Positions 51,294-60,000 of a stretch of DNA of 60,000 nt are shown here, one piece after another; within the stretch, counting starts at the first letter, position 1; each line of letters starts with the position of its first letter. This DNA comes from Nematostella vectensis (taxonomy: Eukaryota > Cnidaria > Anthozoa > Actiniaria > Edwardsiidae): assembly GCF_932526225.1 (NCBI RefSeq), contig NC_064036.1:18500953-18560952 (forward strand), written 5' to 3'. A program made the position numbers and the translations under genes. The notes beneath the pieces were generated by a model, which was not told the origin of the DNA, ran no database searches, and saw only the letters and a list, made by a program, of their open reading frames with translations.

Positions 51294-51787
51294 TTGGATG
51301 AGCATTGAAAGGGCAGTCAACGTAACCTTGACCAAAATAAACAGCAGTGAACGTAAAAAAATACTTCGAGCCAGATTCGAACCAGCGACCTAGGGATCAC
51401 AATTATAAATCTACAGTTCCCCGCTCTACAAAACTGAGCTATCGAAGGTTGGATGAGCATTGAAAGGGCAATCAACGTAACCTTGACCAAAATAAACAGC
51501 AGTGAACGTAAAAAAATACTTCGAGCCAGATTCGAACCAGCGACCTAGGGATCACAATTATAAATCTACAGTCCCCCGTTCTACCAACTGAGCTATCGAA
51601 GGATGGATGTCCATGGAAAGGACAATCAACGTAACCTTGCCCAAAATAAACAGCAGTGCACATAAAAAATCCTTCAAGCCGGATTTTAACCAGCGACCTA
51701 GAGATCACAGTCATAAATCTACAGTCTCCAAGGAAAGGACATTTCATGTAACCTTGCCCAAAATAAACAGCAGTGCACGTAAAACAA

Positions 51788-51873
51788 TCCTTCGAGCCGG
51801 ATTCGAACCAGCGACCTAGGGATCACAGTTATAAATCTACAGTCCCCCGCTCTACCAACTGAGCTATCGAAGG
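51788..51873 (-). tRNA. tRNA-Tyr (GTA), intact
   Basis: Exons identical to 1022-1107, CAGTT-form intron, T4 terminator. Duplicated 3,601 bp on at 55389. Confidence 0.93.
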
Positions 51874-51941
51874 ATTTATGTACATTGAAAGGACAATCAA
51901 CGTAACCTTGCCCAAAATAAACAGCAGTGAACGTAAAAAAA

Positions 51942-52027
51942 TCCTTCGAGCCGGATTCGAACCAGCGACCTAGGGATCACAATTATAAATCTACAGTCCC
52001 CCGCTCTACCAACTGAGCTATCGAAGG
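51942..52027 (-). tRNA. tRNA-Tyr (GTA), intact
   Basis: Exons and intron identical to 1022-1107, T7 terminator. The homologous copy at 40649 (offset 11,293) has a GAA anticodon, so that change is private to the other segment. Confidence 0.94.
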
Positions 52028-52617
52028 CTGGATGAGCATTGAAAGGGCAATCAACGTAACCTTGACCAAAAAAAACAGCAGTAAACGTAAAAAATTCTTC
52101 GAGCCGGATTCGAACCAGCAACCTAGGATCAATCTCCAAGAAAATGAAATTCCATGTAACATTGCCCAACGTAAAGCGCATGTATAAAGCATCCTTTGAG
52201 CCGGATTCTAACCAGCGAATGAGGGATCACAATTGTAAATCTACAGCCCCCCGCTCTACCAACTGAGCTATCGAAGGATGGATGTACATTGAAAGGACAA
52301 TCAACGTGACCTTGCCCAAAATAAAAAAGCAGTGCATTTAAAAAAAGTCTTCGAGCCGGATTCGAACCTGCGACCAAGGGATCACAATTATAAATCTACA
52401 GTCCCCCGTTCTACCAACTGAGCTATCGAAGGATGGATGTCCATGGAAAGGACAATCAACGTAACCTTGAGCAAAATAAACAGCAGTGCACATAAAAAAT
52501 CCTTCAAGCCTTATTTTAACCAGCGACCTAGAGATCACAGTCATAAATCTACAGTCTCCAAGGAAAGGACATTTCATGTAACCTTGCCCATAATAAACAG
52601 CAGTGCACGTAAAAAAA

Positions 52618-52703
52618 TACTTCGAGCCGGATTCGAACCAGCGACCTAGGGATCACAATTATAAATCTACAGTCCCCCGTTCTACCAACTGAGCTATCGA
52701 AGG
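52618..52703 (-). tRNA. tRNA-Tyr (GTA), C1-G72 pair lost
   Basis: T72 and D stem GAAC for GAGC. Confidence 0.65.
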
Positions 52704-52888
52704 ATGGATGTCCATGGAAAGGACAATCAACGTAACCTTGACCAAAATAAACAGCAGTGCACATAAAAAATCCTTCAAGCCGGATTTTAACCAGCGACCT
52801 AGAGATCACAGTCATAAATCTACAGTCTCCAAGGAAAGGACATTTCATGTAACCTTGCCCAAAATAAACAGCAGTGCACGTAAAACAA

Positions 52889-52974
52889 TCCTTCGAGCCG
52901 GATTCGAACCAGCGACCTAGGGATCACAGTTATAAATCTACAGTCCCCCGCTCTACCAACTGAGCTATCGAAGG
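52889..52974 (-). tRNA. tRNA-Tyr (GTA), intact
   Basis: Exons identical to 1022-1107, CAGTT-form intron, T4 terminator. Sister of 48130 and 56490. Confidence 0.93.
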
Positions 52975-53042
52975 ATGGATGTACATTGAAAGGACAATCA
53001 ACGTAACCTTGCCCAAAATAAACAGCAGTGAACGTAAAAAAA

Positions 53043-53128
53043 TCCTTCGAGCCGGATTCGAACCAGCGACCTAGGGATCACAATTATAAATCTACAGACC
53101 CCCGCTCTACCAACTGAGCTATCGAAGG
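53043..53128 (-). tRNA. tRNA-Tyr (GTA) with A31T
   Basis: As 48284-48369, offset 4,759. Confidence 0.82.
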
Positions 53129-53447
53129 ATGGATGAGCATTGAAAGGGCAATCAACGTAACCTTGACCAAAATAAACAGCAGTGAACGTAAAAAATTATT
53201 CGAGCCGGATTCGAACCAGCAACCTAGGATCAGTCTCCAAGAAAATGAAATTCCATGTAACATTGCCCAACGTAAAGCGCATGTATAAAACATCCTTTGA
53301 GCCGGATTCGAACCAGCGAATGAGGGATCACAATTGTAAATCTACAGCCCCCCGCTCTACCAACTGAGCTATCGAAGGATGGATGTACATTGAAAGGACA
53401 ATCAACGTGACCTTGCCCAAAATAAAAAAGCAGTGCATTTAAAAAAA

Positions 53448-53533
53448 TTCTTCGAGCCGGATTCGAACCAGCGACCTAGGGATCACAATTATAAATCTAC
53501 AGTCCCCCGCTCTACCAATTGAGCTATCGAAGG
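53448..53533 (-). tRNA. tRNA-Tyr (GTA), C1-G72 pair lost
   Basis: A72, A15; sister of 48689. Confidence 0.68.
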
Positions 53534-54230
53534 ATGGATGTACATGGAAAGGACAATCAACGTAACCTTGCCCAAAATAAACAGCAGTGAACGTAAAAAA
53601 TCCTTCGAGCCGGATTCGAACCAGCGACCTAGGGATCACAATTATAAATCTACAGCCCACCGCTCTACAAAACTGAGCTATCGAAGGATGGATGTACATG
53701 GAAAGGACAATCAACGTAACCTTGCCCAAAATAAACAGCAAGGCACCTAAAAACATTTTTCGAGCCGGATTCAAACCAGCAACCTTCGGATCACAAACAT
53801 AAATCTACAGCCCCCCGCTCTACCAACTGGGCTATCGAAGGATGGATATACATTGAAAGGACAATCAACGTAACCTTGCCCAAAATAAATCTAAAGTCTC
53901 CAAGGAAAGGACATTCCATGTAACCTTCCCTAAAATAAACAGCAGTGCACGTAACAAAATCATTGGAGAGGGATTCGAACCAGCGACCAAGGGATCACAA
54001 TTATAAATCTACAGTCCCCCGTTCTACCAACTGAGCTTTCGAAGGATGGATGTCCATGGAAAGGACAATCAACGTAACCTTGACCAAAATAAACAGCAGT
54101 GCACATAAAAAATCCTTCAAGCCGGATTTTAATCAGCGACCTAGAGATCCCAGTCATAAATCTACAGTCTCCAAGGAAAGGACATTTCATGTAACCTTGC
54201 CCAAAATAAACAGCAGTGCACGTAAAACAA

Positions 54231-54316
54231 TCCTTCGAGCCGGATTCGAACCAGCGACCTTGGGATCACAGTTATAAATCTACAGTCCCCCGCTCTACCA
54301 ACTGAGCTATCGAAGG
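54231..54316 (-). tRNA. tRNA-Tyr (GTA), base 43 changed
   Basis: As the intact 57833 copy except base 43 is A, opening the outermost anticodon-stem pair. Confidence 0.82.
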
Positions 54317-54383
54317 ATGGATGTACATTAAAAGGACAATCAACGTAACCTTGCCCAAAATAAACAGCAGTGAACGTAAAAAA

Positions 54384-54469
54384 TTCTTCGAGCCGGATTC
54401 GAACCAGCGACCTATGGATCACAATTATAAATCTACAGTCCCCCGCTCTACCAACTGAGCTATCGAAGG
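54384..54469 (-). tRNA. tRNA-Tyr (GTA), C1-G72 pair lost
   Basis: A72 and one anticodon-stem mismatch (base 42 is A). Confidence 0.65.
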
Positions 54470-54964
54470 TTGGATGAGCATTGAAAGGGCAATCAACGTA
54501 ACCTTGACCAAAATAAACAGCAGTGAACGTAAAAAAATACTTCGAGCCAGATTCGAACCAGCGACCTAGGGATCACAATTATAAATCTACAGTCCCCCGC
54601 TCTACAAAACTGAGCTATCGAAGGTTGGATGAGCATTGAAAGGGCAATCAACGTAACCTTGACCAAAATAAACAGCAGTGAACGTAAAAAATCCTTCGAG
54701 CCGGATTCGAACCAGCGACCTAGGGATCACAATTATAAATCTACAGTCCCCCGCTATACAAAACTGAGCTATCGAAGGATGCATGTACATGGAAAGGACA
54801 ATCAACGTAACCTTGCCCAAAATAAACAGCAAGGCACCTAAAAACATTGTTCGAGCCGGATTCAAACCAGCAACCTTCGGATCACAATTATATATCTACA
54901 GTCTCCAAGGAAAGGACATTCCATGTAACCTTGCCAAAAATAAACAGCAGTGCACGTAAAACAA

Positions 54965-55050
54965 TCCTTCGAGCCGGATTCGAACCAGCGACCTAGGGAT
55001 CACAATTATAAATCTACAGTCCCCCGCTCTACCAACTGAGCTATCGAAGG
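54965..55050 (-). tRNA. tRNA-Tyr (GTA), intact
   Basis: Exons and intron identical to 1022-1107; T4 terminator preceded by TTG. Its 4,759-bp sister at 50206 has an acceptor-stem change (ctagcc in place of cgagcc on the plus strand). Confidence 0.93.
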
Positions 55051-55117
55051 ATGGATGTACATTAAAAGGACAATCAACGTAACCTTGCCCAAAATAAACA
55101 GCAGTGAACGTAAAAAA

Positions 55118-55203
55118 TTCTTCGAGCCGGATTCGAACCAGCGACCAAGGGATCACAATTATAAATCTACAGTCCCCCGCTCTACCAACTGAGCTATCGA
55201 AGG
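55118..55203 (-). tRNA. tRNA-Tyr (GTA), C1-G72 pair lost
   Basis: A72 and a variable-loop change (TGGTC). Confidence 0.68.
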
Positions 55204-55388
55204 TTGGATGAGCATTGAAAGGGCAATCAACGTAACCTTGCCCAAAATAAACAGCAGTGCACATAAAAAATCCTTCAAGCCGGATTTTAACAAGCGACCT
55301 AGAGATCACAGTCATAAATCTACAGTCTCCAAGGAAAGGACATTTCATGTAACCTTGCCCAAAATAAACAGCAGTGCACGTAAAACAA

Positions 55389-55474
55389 TCCTTCGAGCCG
55401 GATTCGAACCAGCGACCTAGGGATCACAGTTATAAATCTACAGTCCCCCGCTCTACCAACTGAGCTATCGAAGG
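55389..55474 (-). tRNA. tRNA-Tyr (GTA), intact
   Basis: Exons identical to 1022-1107, CAGTT-form intron, T4 terminator. Second copy of 51788 in the 3.6-kb duplication. Confidence 0.93.
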
Positions 55475-55542
55475 ATTTATGTACATTGAAAGGACAATCA
55501 ACGTAACCTTGCCCAAAATAAACAGCAGTGAACGTAAAAAAA

Positions 55543-55628
55543 TCCTTCGAGCCGGATTCGAACCAGCGACCTAGGGATCACAATTATAAATCTACAGTCC
55601 CCCGCTCTACCAACTGAGCTATCGAAGG
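55543..55628 (-). tRNA. tRNA-Tyr (GTA), intact
   Basis: Exons and intron identical to 1022-1107, T7 terminator. Second copy of 51942. Confidence 0.94.
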
Positions 55629-56218
55629 CTGGATGAGCATTGAAAGGGCAATCAACGTAACCTTGACCAAAAAAAACAGCAGTAAACGTAAAAAATTCTT
55701 CGAGCCGGATTCGAACCAGCAACCTAGGATCAATCTCCAAGAAAATGAAATTCCATGTAACATTGCCCAACGTAAAGCGCATGTATAAAGCATCCTTTGA
55801 GCCGGATTCTAACCAGCGAATGAGGGATCACAATTGTAAATCTACAGCCCCCCGCTCTACCAACTGAGCTATCGAAGGATGGATGTACATTGAAAGGACA
55901 ATCAACGTGACCTTGCCCAAAATAAAAAAGCAGTGCATTTAAAAAAAGTCTTCGAGCCGGATTCGAACCAGCGACCAAGGGATCACAATTATAAATCTAC
56001 AGTCCCCCGTTCTACCAACTGAGCTATCGAAGGATGGATGTCCATGGAAAGGACAATCAACGTAACCTTGAGCAAAATAAACAGCAGTGCACATAAAAAA
56101 TCCTTCAAGCCTTATTTTAACCAGCGACCTAGAGATCACAGTCATAAATCTACAGTCTCCAAGGAAAGGACATTTCATGTAACCTTGCCCATAATAAACA
56201 GCAGTGCACGTAAAAAAA

Positions 56219-56304
56219 TACTTCGAGCCGGATTCGAACCAGCGACCTAGGGATCACAATTATAAATCTACAGTCCCCCGTTCTACCAACTGAGCTATCG
56301 AAGG
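56219..56304 (-). tRNA. tRNA-Tyr (GTA), C1-G72 pair lost
   Basis: Second copy of 52618-52703 (T72, GAAC). Confidence 0.65.
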
Positions 56305-56489
56305 ATGGATGTCCATGGAAAGGACAATCAACGTAACCTTGACCAAAATAAACAGCAGTGCACATAAAAAATCCTTCAAGCCGGATTTTAACCAGCGACC
56401 TAGAGATCACAGTCATAAATCTACAGTATCCAAGGAAAGGACATTTCATGTAACCTTGCCCAAAATAAACAGCAGTGCACGTAAAACAA

Positions 56490-56575
56490 TCCTTCGAGCC
56501 GGATTCGAACCAGCGACCTAGGGATCACAGTTATAAATCTACAGTCCCCCGCTCTACCAACTGAGCTATCGAAGG
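56490..56575 (-). tRNA. tRNA-Tyr (GTA), intact
   Basis: Exons identical to 1022-1107, CAGTT-form intron, T4 terminator. Second copy of 52889. Confidence 0.93.
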
Positions 56576-56643
56576 ATGGATGTACATTGAAAGGACAATC
56601 AACGTAACCTTGCCCAAAATAAACAGCAGTGAACGTAAAAAAA

Positions 56644-56729
56644 TCCTTCGAGCCGGATTCGAACCAGCGACCTAGGGATCACAATTATAAATCTACAGAC
56701 CCCCGCTCTACCAACTGAGCTATCGAAGG
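56644..56729 (-). tRNA. tRNA-Tyr (GTA) with A31T
   Basis: As 53043-53128, second copy in the 3.6-kb duplication. Confidence 0.82.
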
Positions 56730-57048
56730 ATGGATGAGCATTGAAAGGGCAATCAACGTAACCTTGACCAAAATAAACAGCAGTGAACGTAAAAAATTAT
56801 TCGAGCCGGATTCGAACCAGCAACCTAGGATCAGTCTCCAAGAAAATGAAATTCCATGTAACATTGCCCAACGTAAAGCGCATGTATAAAACATCCTTTG
56901 AGCCGGATTCGAACCAGCGAATGAGGGATCACAATTGTAAATCTACAGCCCCCGGCTCTACCAACTGAGCTATCGAAGGATGGATGTACATTGAAAGGAC
57001 AATCAACGTGACCTTGCCCAAAATAAAAAAGCAGTGCATTTAAAAAAA

Positions 57049-57134
57049 TTCTTCGAGCCGGATTCGAACCAGCGACCTAGGGATCACAATTATAAATCTA
57101 CAGTCCCCCGCTCTACCAATTGAGCTATCGAAGG
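57049..57134 (-). tRNA. tRNA-Tyr (GTA), C1-G72 pair lost
   Basis: Second copy of 53448-53533 (A72, A15). Confidence 0.68.
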
Positions 57135-57832
57135 ATGGATGTACATGGAAAGGACAATCAACGTAACCTTGCCCAAAATAAACAGCAGTGAACGTAAAAA
57201 ATCCTTCGAGCCGGATTCGAACCAGCGACCTAGGGATCACAATTATAAATCTACAGCCCACCGCTCTACAAAACTGAGCTATCGAAGGATGGATGTACAT
57301 GGAAAGGACAATCAACGTAACCTTGCCCAAAATAAACAGCAAGGCACCTAAAAACATTTTTCGAGCCGGATTCAAACCAGCAACCTTCGGATCACAAACA
57401 TAAATCTACAGCCCCCCGCTCTACCAACTGGGCTATCGAAGGATGGATATACATTGAAAGGACAATCAACGTAACCTTGCCCAAAATAAATCTAAAGTCT
57501 CCAAGGAAAGGACATTCCATGTAACCTTCCCTAAAATAAACAGCAGTGCACGTAACAAAATCATTGGAGAGGGATTCGAACCAGCGACCAAGGGATCACA
57601 ATTATAAATCTACAGTCCCCCCGTTCTACCAACTGAGCTTTCGAAGGATGGATGTCCATGGAAAGGACAATCAACGTAACCTTGACCAAAATAAACAGCA
57701 GTGCACATAAAAAATCCTTCAAGCCGGATTTTAATCAGCGACCTAGAGATCCCAGTCATAAATCTACAGTCTCCAAGGAAAGGACATTTCATGTAACCTT
57801 GCCCAAAATAAACAGCAGTGCACGTAAAACAA

Positions 57833-57918
57833 TCCTTCGAGCCGGATTCGAACCAGCGACCTAGGGATCACAGTTATAAATCTACAGTCCCCCGCTCTAC
57901 CAACTGAGCTATCGAAGG
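57833..57918 (-). tRNA. tRNA-Tyr (GTA), intact
   Basis: Exons identical to 1022-1107, CAGTT-form intron, T4 terminator. Its sister at 54231 has a base-43 change. Confidence 0.93.
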
Positions 57919-57985
57919 ATGGATGTACATTAAAAGGACAATCAACGTAACCTTGCCCAAAATAAACAGCAGTGAACGTAAAAAA

Positions 57986-58071
57986 TTCTTCGAGCCGGAT
58001 TCGAACCAGCGACCTATGGATCACAATTATAAATCTACAGTCCCCCGCTCTACCAACTGAGCTATCGAAGG
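57986..58071 (-). tRNA. tRNA-Tyr (GTA), C1-G72 pair lost
   Basis: Second copy of 54384-54469 with the same two changes. Confidence 0.65.
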
Positions 58072-58566
58072 TTGGATGAGCATTGAAAGGGCAATCAACG
58101 TAACCTTGACCAAAATAAACAGCAGTGAACGTAAAAAAATACTTCGAGCCAGATTCGAACCAGCGACCTAGGGATCACAATTATAAATCTACAGTCCCCC
58201 GCTCTACAAAACTGAGCTATCGAAGGTTGGATGAGCATTGAAAGGGCAATCAACGTAACCTTGACCAAAATAAACAGCAGTGAACGTAAAAAATCCTTCG
58301 AGCCGGATTCGAACCAGCGACCTAGGGATCACAATTATAAATCTACAGTCCCCCGCTATACAAAACTGAGCTATCGAAGGATGCATGTACATGGAAAGGA
58401 CAATCAACGTAACCTTGCCCAAAATAAACAGCAAGGCACCTAAAAACATTGTTTGAGCCGGATTCAAACCAGCAACCTTCGGATCACAATTATATATCTA
58501 CAGTCTCCAAGGAAAGGACATTCCATGTAACCTTGCCAAAAATAAACAGCAGTGCACGTAAAACAA

Positions 58567-58652
58567 TCCTTCGAGCCGGATTCGAACCAGCGACCTAGGG
58601 ATCACAATTATAAATCTACAGTCCCCCGCTCTACCAACTGAGCTATCGAAGG
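58567..58652 (-). tRNA. tRNA-Tyr (GTA), intact
   Basis: Exons and intron identical to 1022-1107, T4 terminator. Second copy of 54965 at offset 3,602. Confidence 0.93.
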
Positions 58653-58719
58653 ATGGATGTACATTAAAAGGACAATCAACGTAACCTTGCCCAAAATAAA
58701 CAGCAGTGAACGTAAAAAA

Positions 58720-58805
58720 TTCTTCGAGCCGGATTCGAACCAGCGACCAAGGGATCACAATTATAAATCTACAGTCCCCCGCTCTACCAACTGAGCTATC
58801 GAAGG
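58720..58805 (-). tRNA. tRNA-Tyr (GTA), C1-G72 pair lost
   Basis: Second copy of 55118-55203. Confidence 0.68.
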
Positions 58806-59417
58806 TTGGATGAGCATTGAAAGGGCAATCAACGTAACCTTGACCAAAATAAACAGCAGTGAACGTAAAAAAATACTTCGAGCCAGATTCGAACCAGCGA
58901 CCTAGGGATCACAATTATAAATCTACAGTCCCCCGCTCTACAAAACTGAGCTATCGAAGGTTGGATGAGCATTGAAAGGGCAATCAACGTAACCTTGACC
59001 AAAATAAACAGCAGTGAACGTAAAAAATCCTTCGAGCCGGATTCGAACCTGCAACCTAGGGATCTTAATTATAAATCTACAGTCTCCCGCTATACAAAAC
59101 TGAGCTATCGAAGGATGGATGTACATGGAAAGGACAATCAACGTAACCTTGCCCAAAATAAACAGCAAGGCACCTAAAAACATTGTTCGAGCCGGATTCA
59201 AACCAGCAACCTTCGGATCACAATTATATATCTACAGTCTCCAAGGAAAGGACATTCCATGTAACCTTGCCCATAATAAACAGCAGTGAACGTAAAACAT
59301 CCTTCAAGCCGGATTTTAACCAGCGACCTAGAGATCCCAGTCATAAATATACAGTCTCCAAGGAAAGGACATTTCATGTAACCTTGCCCAAAATAAACAG
59401 CAGTGCACGTAAAAATA

Positions 59418-59503
59418 TCCTTCGAGCCGGATTCGAACCAGCGACCTAGGGATCACAGTTATAAATCTACAGTCCCCCGCTCTACCAACTGAGCTATCGA
59501 AGG
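59418..59503 (-). tRNA. tRNA-Tyr (GTA), intact
   Basis: Exons identical to 1022-1107, CAGTT-form intron; downstream the T run is T5 after an AT dinucleotide. Sister of 51055 at offset 8,363. Confidence 0.92.
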
Positions 59504-59570
59504 ATGGATGTACATTAAAAGGACAATCAACGTAACCTTGCCCAAAATAAACAGCAGTGAACGTAAAAAA

Positions 59571-59656
59571 TTCTTCGAGCCGGATTCGAACCAGCGACCT
59601 AGGGATCACAATTATATATCTACAGTCCCCCGCTCTACCAACTGAGCTATCGAAGG
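59571..59656 (-). tRNA. tRNA-Tyr (GTA), C1-G72 pair lost
   Basis: A72; intron variant CACAATTATATAT. Confidence 0.7.
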
Positions 59657-60000
59657 TTGGATGAGCATTGAAAGGGCAGTCAACGTAACCTTGACCAAAA
59701 TAAACTGCAGTGAACGTAAAAAAATACTTCGAGCCAGATTCGAACCAGCGACCTAGGGATCACAATTATAAATCTACAGTCCCCCGCTCTACAAAACTTA
59801 GCTATCGAAGGTTGGATGAGCATTGAAAGGGCAATCAACGTAACCTTGACCAAAATAAACAGCAGTGAACGTAAAAAATACTTCGAGCCAGATTCGAACC
59901 AGCGACCTAGGGATCACAATTATAAATCTACAGTCCCCCGTTCTACCAACTGAGCTATCGAAGGATGGATGTCCATGGAAAGGACAATCAACGTAACCTT

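Larger units (their letters stand above)
47500..51640 (-). repeat. Array block 11: decayed tRNA-Tyr units
   Basis: Full-length but degenerate: 47771-47857, 47926-48011, 48534-48619, 48842-48928, 48997-49082, 49201-49286, 49472-49557, 49779-49865, 49933-50019, 50206-50291, 50665-50751, 51362-51448, 51517-51602. Half-tRNA units: 47500-47563, 49354-49417, 50088-50151, 50820-50883, 50937-51000. T-arm-only: 48437-48483. Remnants: 48059-48075, 49130-49146. Units at 50206, 50359 and 50512 follow each other at exactly 153 bp. Confidence 0.85.
50665..52277 (-). repeat. Segmental duplicate of 39372-40984 (offset 11,293)
   Basis: Twelve units match in order and spacing. The main differences are the GAA anticodon at 40649 against GTA at 51942, and a few substitutions. 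Confidence 0.88.
51641..55240 (-). repeat. Array block 12: decayed units, first copy of 3.6-kb duplication
   Basis: Full-length but degenerate: 52192-52277, 52347-52432, 53293-53378, 53601-53687, 53756-53841, 53960-54045, 54538-54624, 54692-54778. Half-tRNA units: 51670-51733, 52500-52563, 52771-52834, 54113-54176, 54847-54910. T-arm-only: 52095-52141, 53196-53242. Remnant: 53889-53905. Confidence 0.86.
51641..58850 (-). repeat. Recent tandem duplication, 2 x 3.6 kb
   Basis: All units from 51670 to 55203 recur at offset 3,601 (3,602 after a one-base insertion near 57620). Only scattered single-base differences are visible, for example CCTGC at 52373 against CCAGC at 55974. It is the youngest large duplication in the window; exact boundaries are estimated to within about 40 bp. 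Confidence 0.9.
55241..60000 (-). repeat. Array block 13: decayed units, second copy of 3.6-kb duplication and right edge
   Basis: Full-length but degenerate: 55793-55878, 55948-56033, 56894-56979, 57202-57288, 57357-57442, 57561-57647 (87 bp, one extra C on the plus strand), 58140-58226, 58294-58380, 58874-58960, 59028-59114, 59725-59811, 59879-59964. Half-tRNA units: 55271-55334, 56101-56164, 56372-56435, 57715-57778, 58449-58512, 59183-59246, 59300-59363. T-arm-only: 55696-55742, 56797-56843. Remnant: 57490-57506. The array continues past the window end. Confidence 0.86.

Overview
This window is eukaryotic and almost entirely one tandem array of tRNA-Tyr genes and their decayed derivatives, all on the minus strand. 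Each full unit is an 86-bp gene (73-nt mature tRNA plus a 13-bp intron after position 37, anticodon GTA, no encoded CCA) followed by a spacer of about 68 bp, giving a monomer of 153-155 bp. My hand count is about 390 units: about 273 full-length, 74 'half-tRNA' units of 64 bp without the D arm, 19 T-arm-only units of 47 bp, and 24 small remnants of about 17 bp. Only 24 copies keep an unblemished exon sequence (C1-G72 pair, all stems, intact D and T loops); 18 of these lie right of 39 kb. The others carry lesions shared by whole subfamilies: a lost C1-G72 pair, a lost GG in the D loop (about 52 copies), a mutated T loop or a mutated acceptor stem. Six copies (five positions listed here plus one U33 mutant) have altered anticodon loops, including TTA, GAA and GCA anticodons.

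The monomers form higher-order repeats. The same order of unit types recurs at fixed offsets: 4,008 bp (18 to 4026), 1,139 bp (5435 to 6574), 6,835 bp (1175 to 8010), 12,144 bp (13909 to 26053), 11,293 bp (39372 to 50665), 4,759 bp (48130 to 52889), and a very recent 3.6-kb tandem duplication filling about 51.6-58.85 kb. This is the pattern left by repeated unequal crossing-over, as in satellite DNA.

Four plus-strand copies of one 5'-truncated non-LTR retrotransposon (LINE) interrupt the array at 16213, 21685, 28357 and 32046. All share the same 5' truncation point, the same insertion site in a tRNA spacer and the same 4-5 bp target-site duplication, so a single insertion was later copied with the array. 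Precise empty sites survive at about 42.15, 43.51, 45.93 and 47.43 kb. The 3' tetranucleotide tails range from 11 bp to 1.43 kb, and the fourth has largely changed from TCTA to TCTG.

No protein-coding host gene is visible. The intron-bearing tRNA, Pol III internal boxes, oligo-T terminators and LINE indicate an animal nuclear genome. The LINE protein tail (LWNSLP, then a C-x2-C-x2-C end) resembles, from memory, elements common in anthozoan cnidarians; that placement is an inference.
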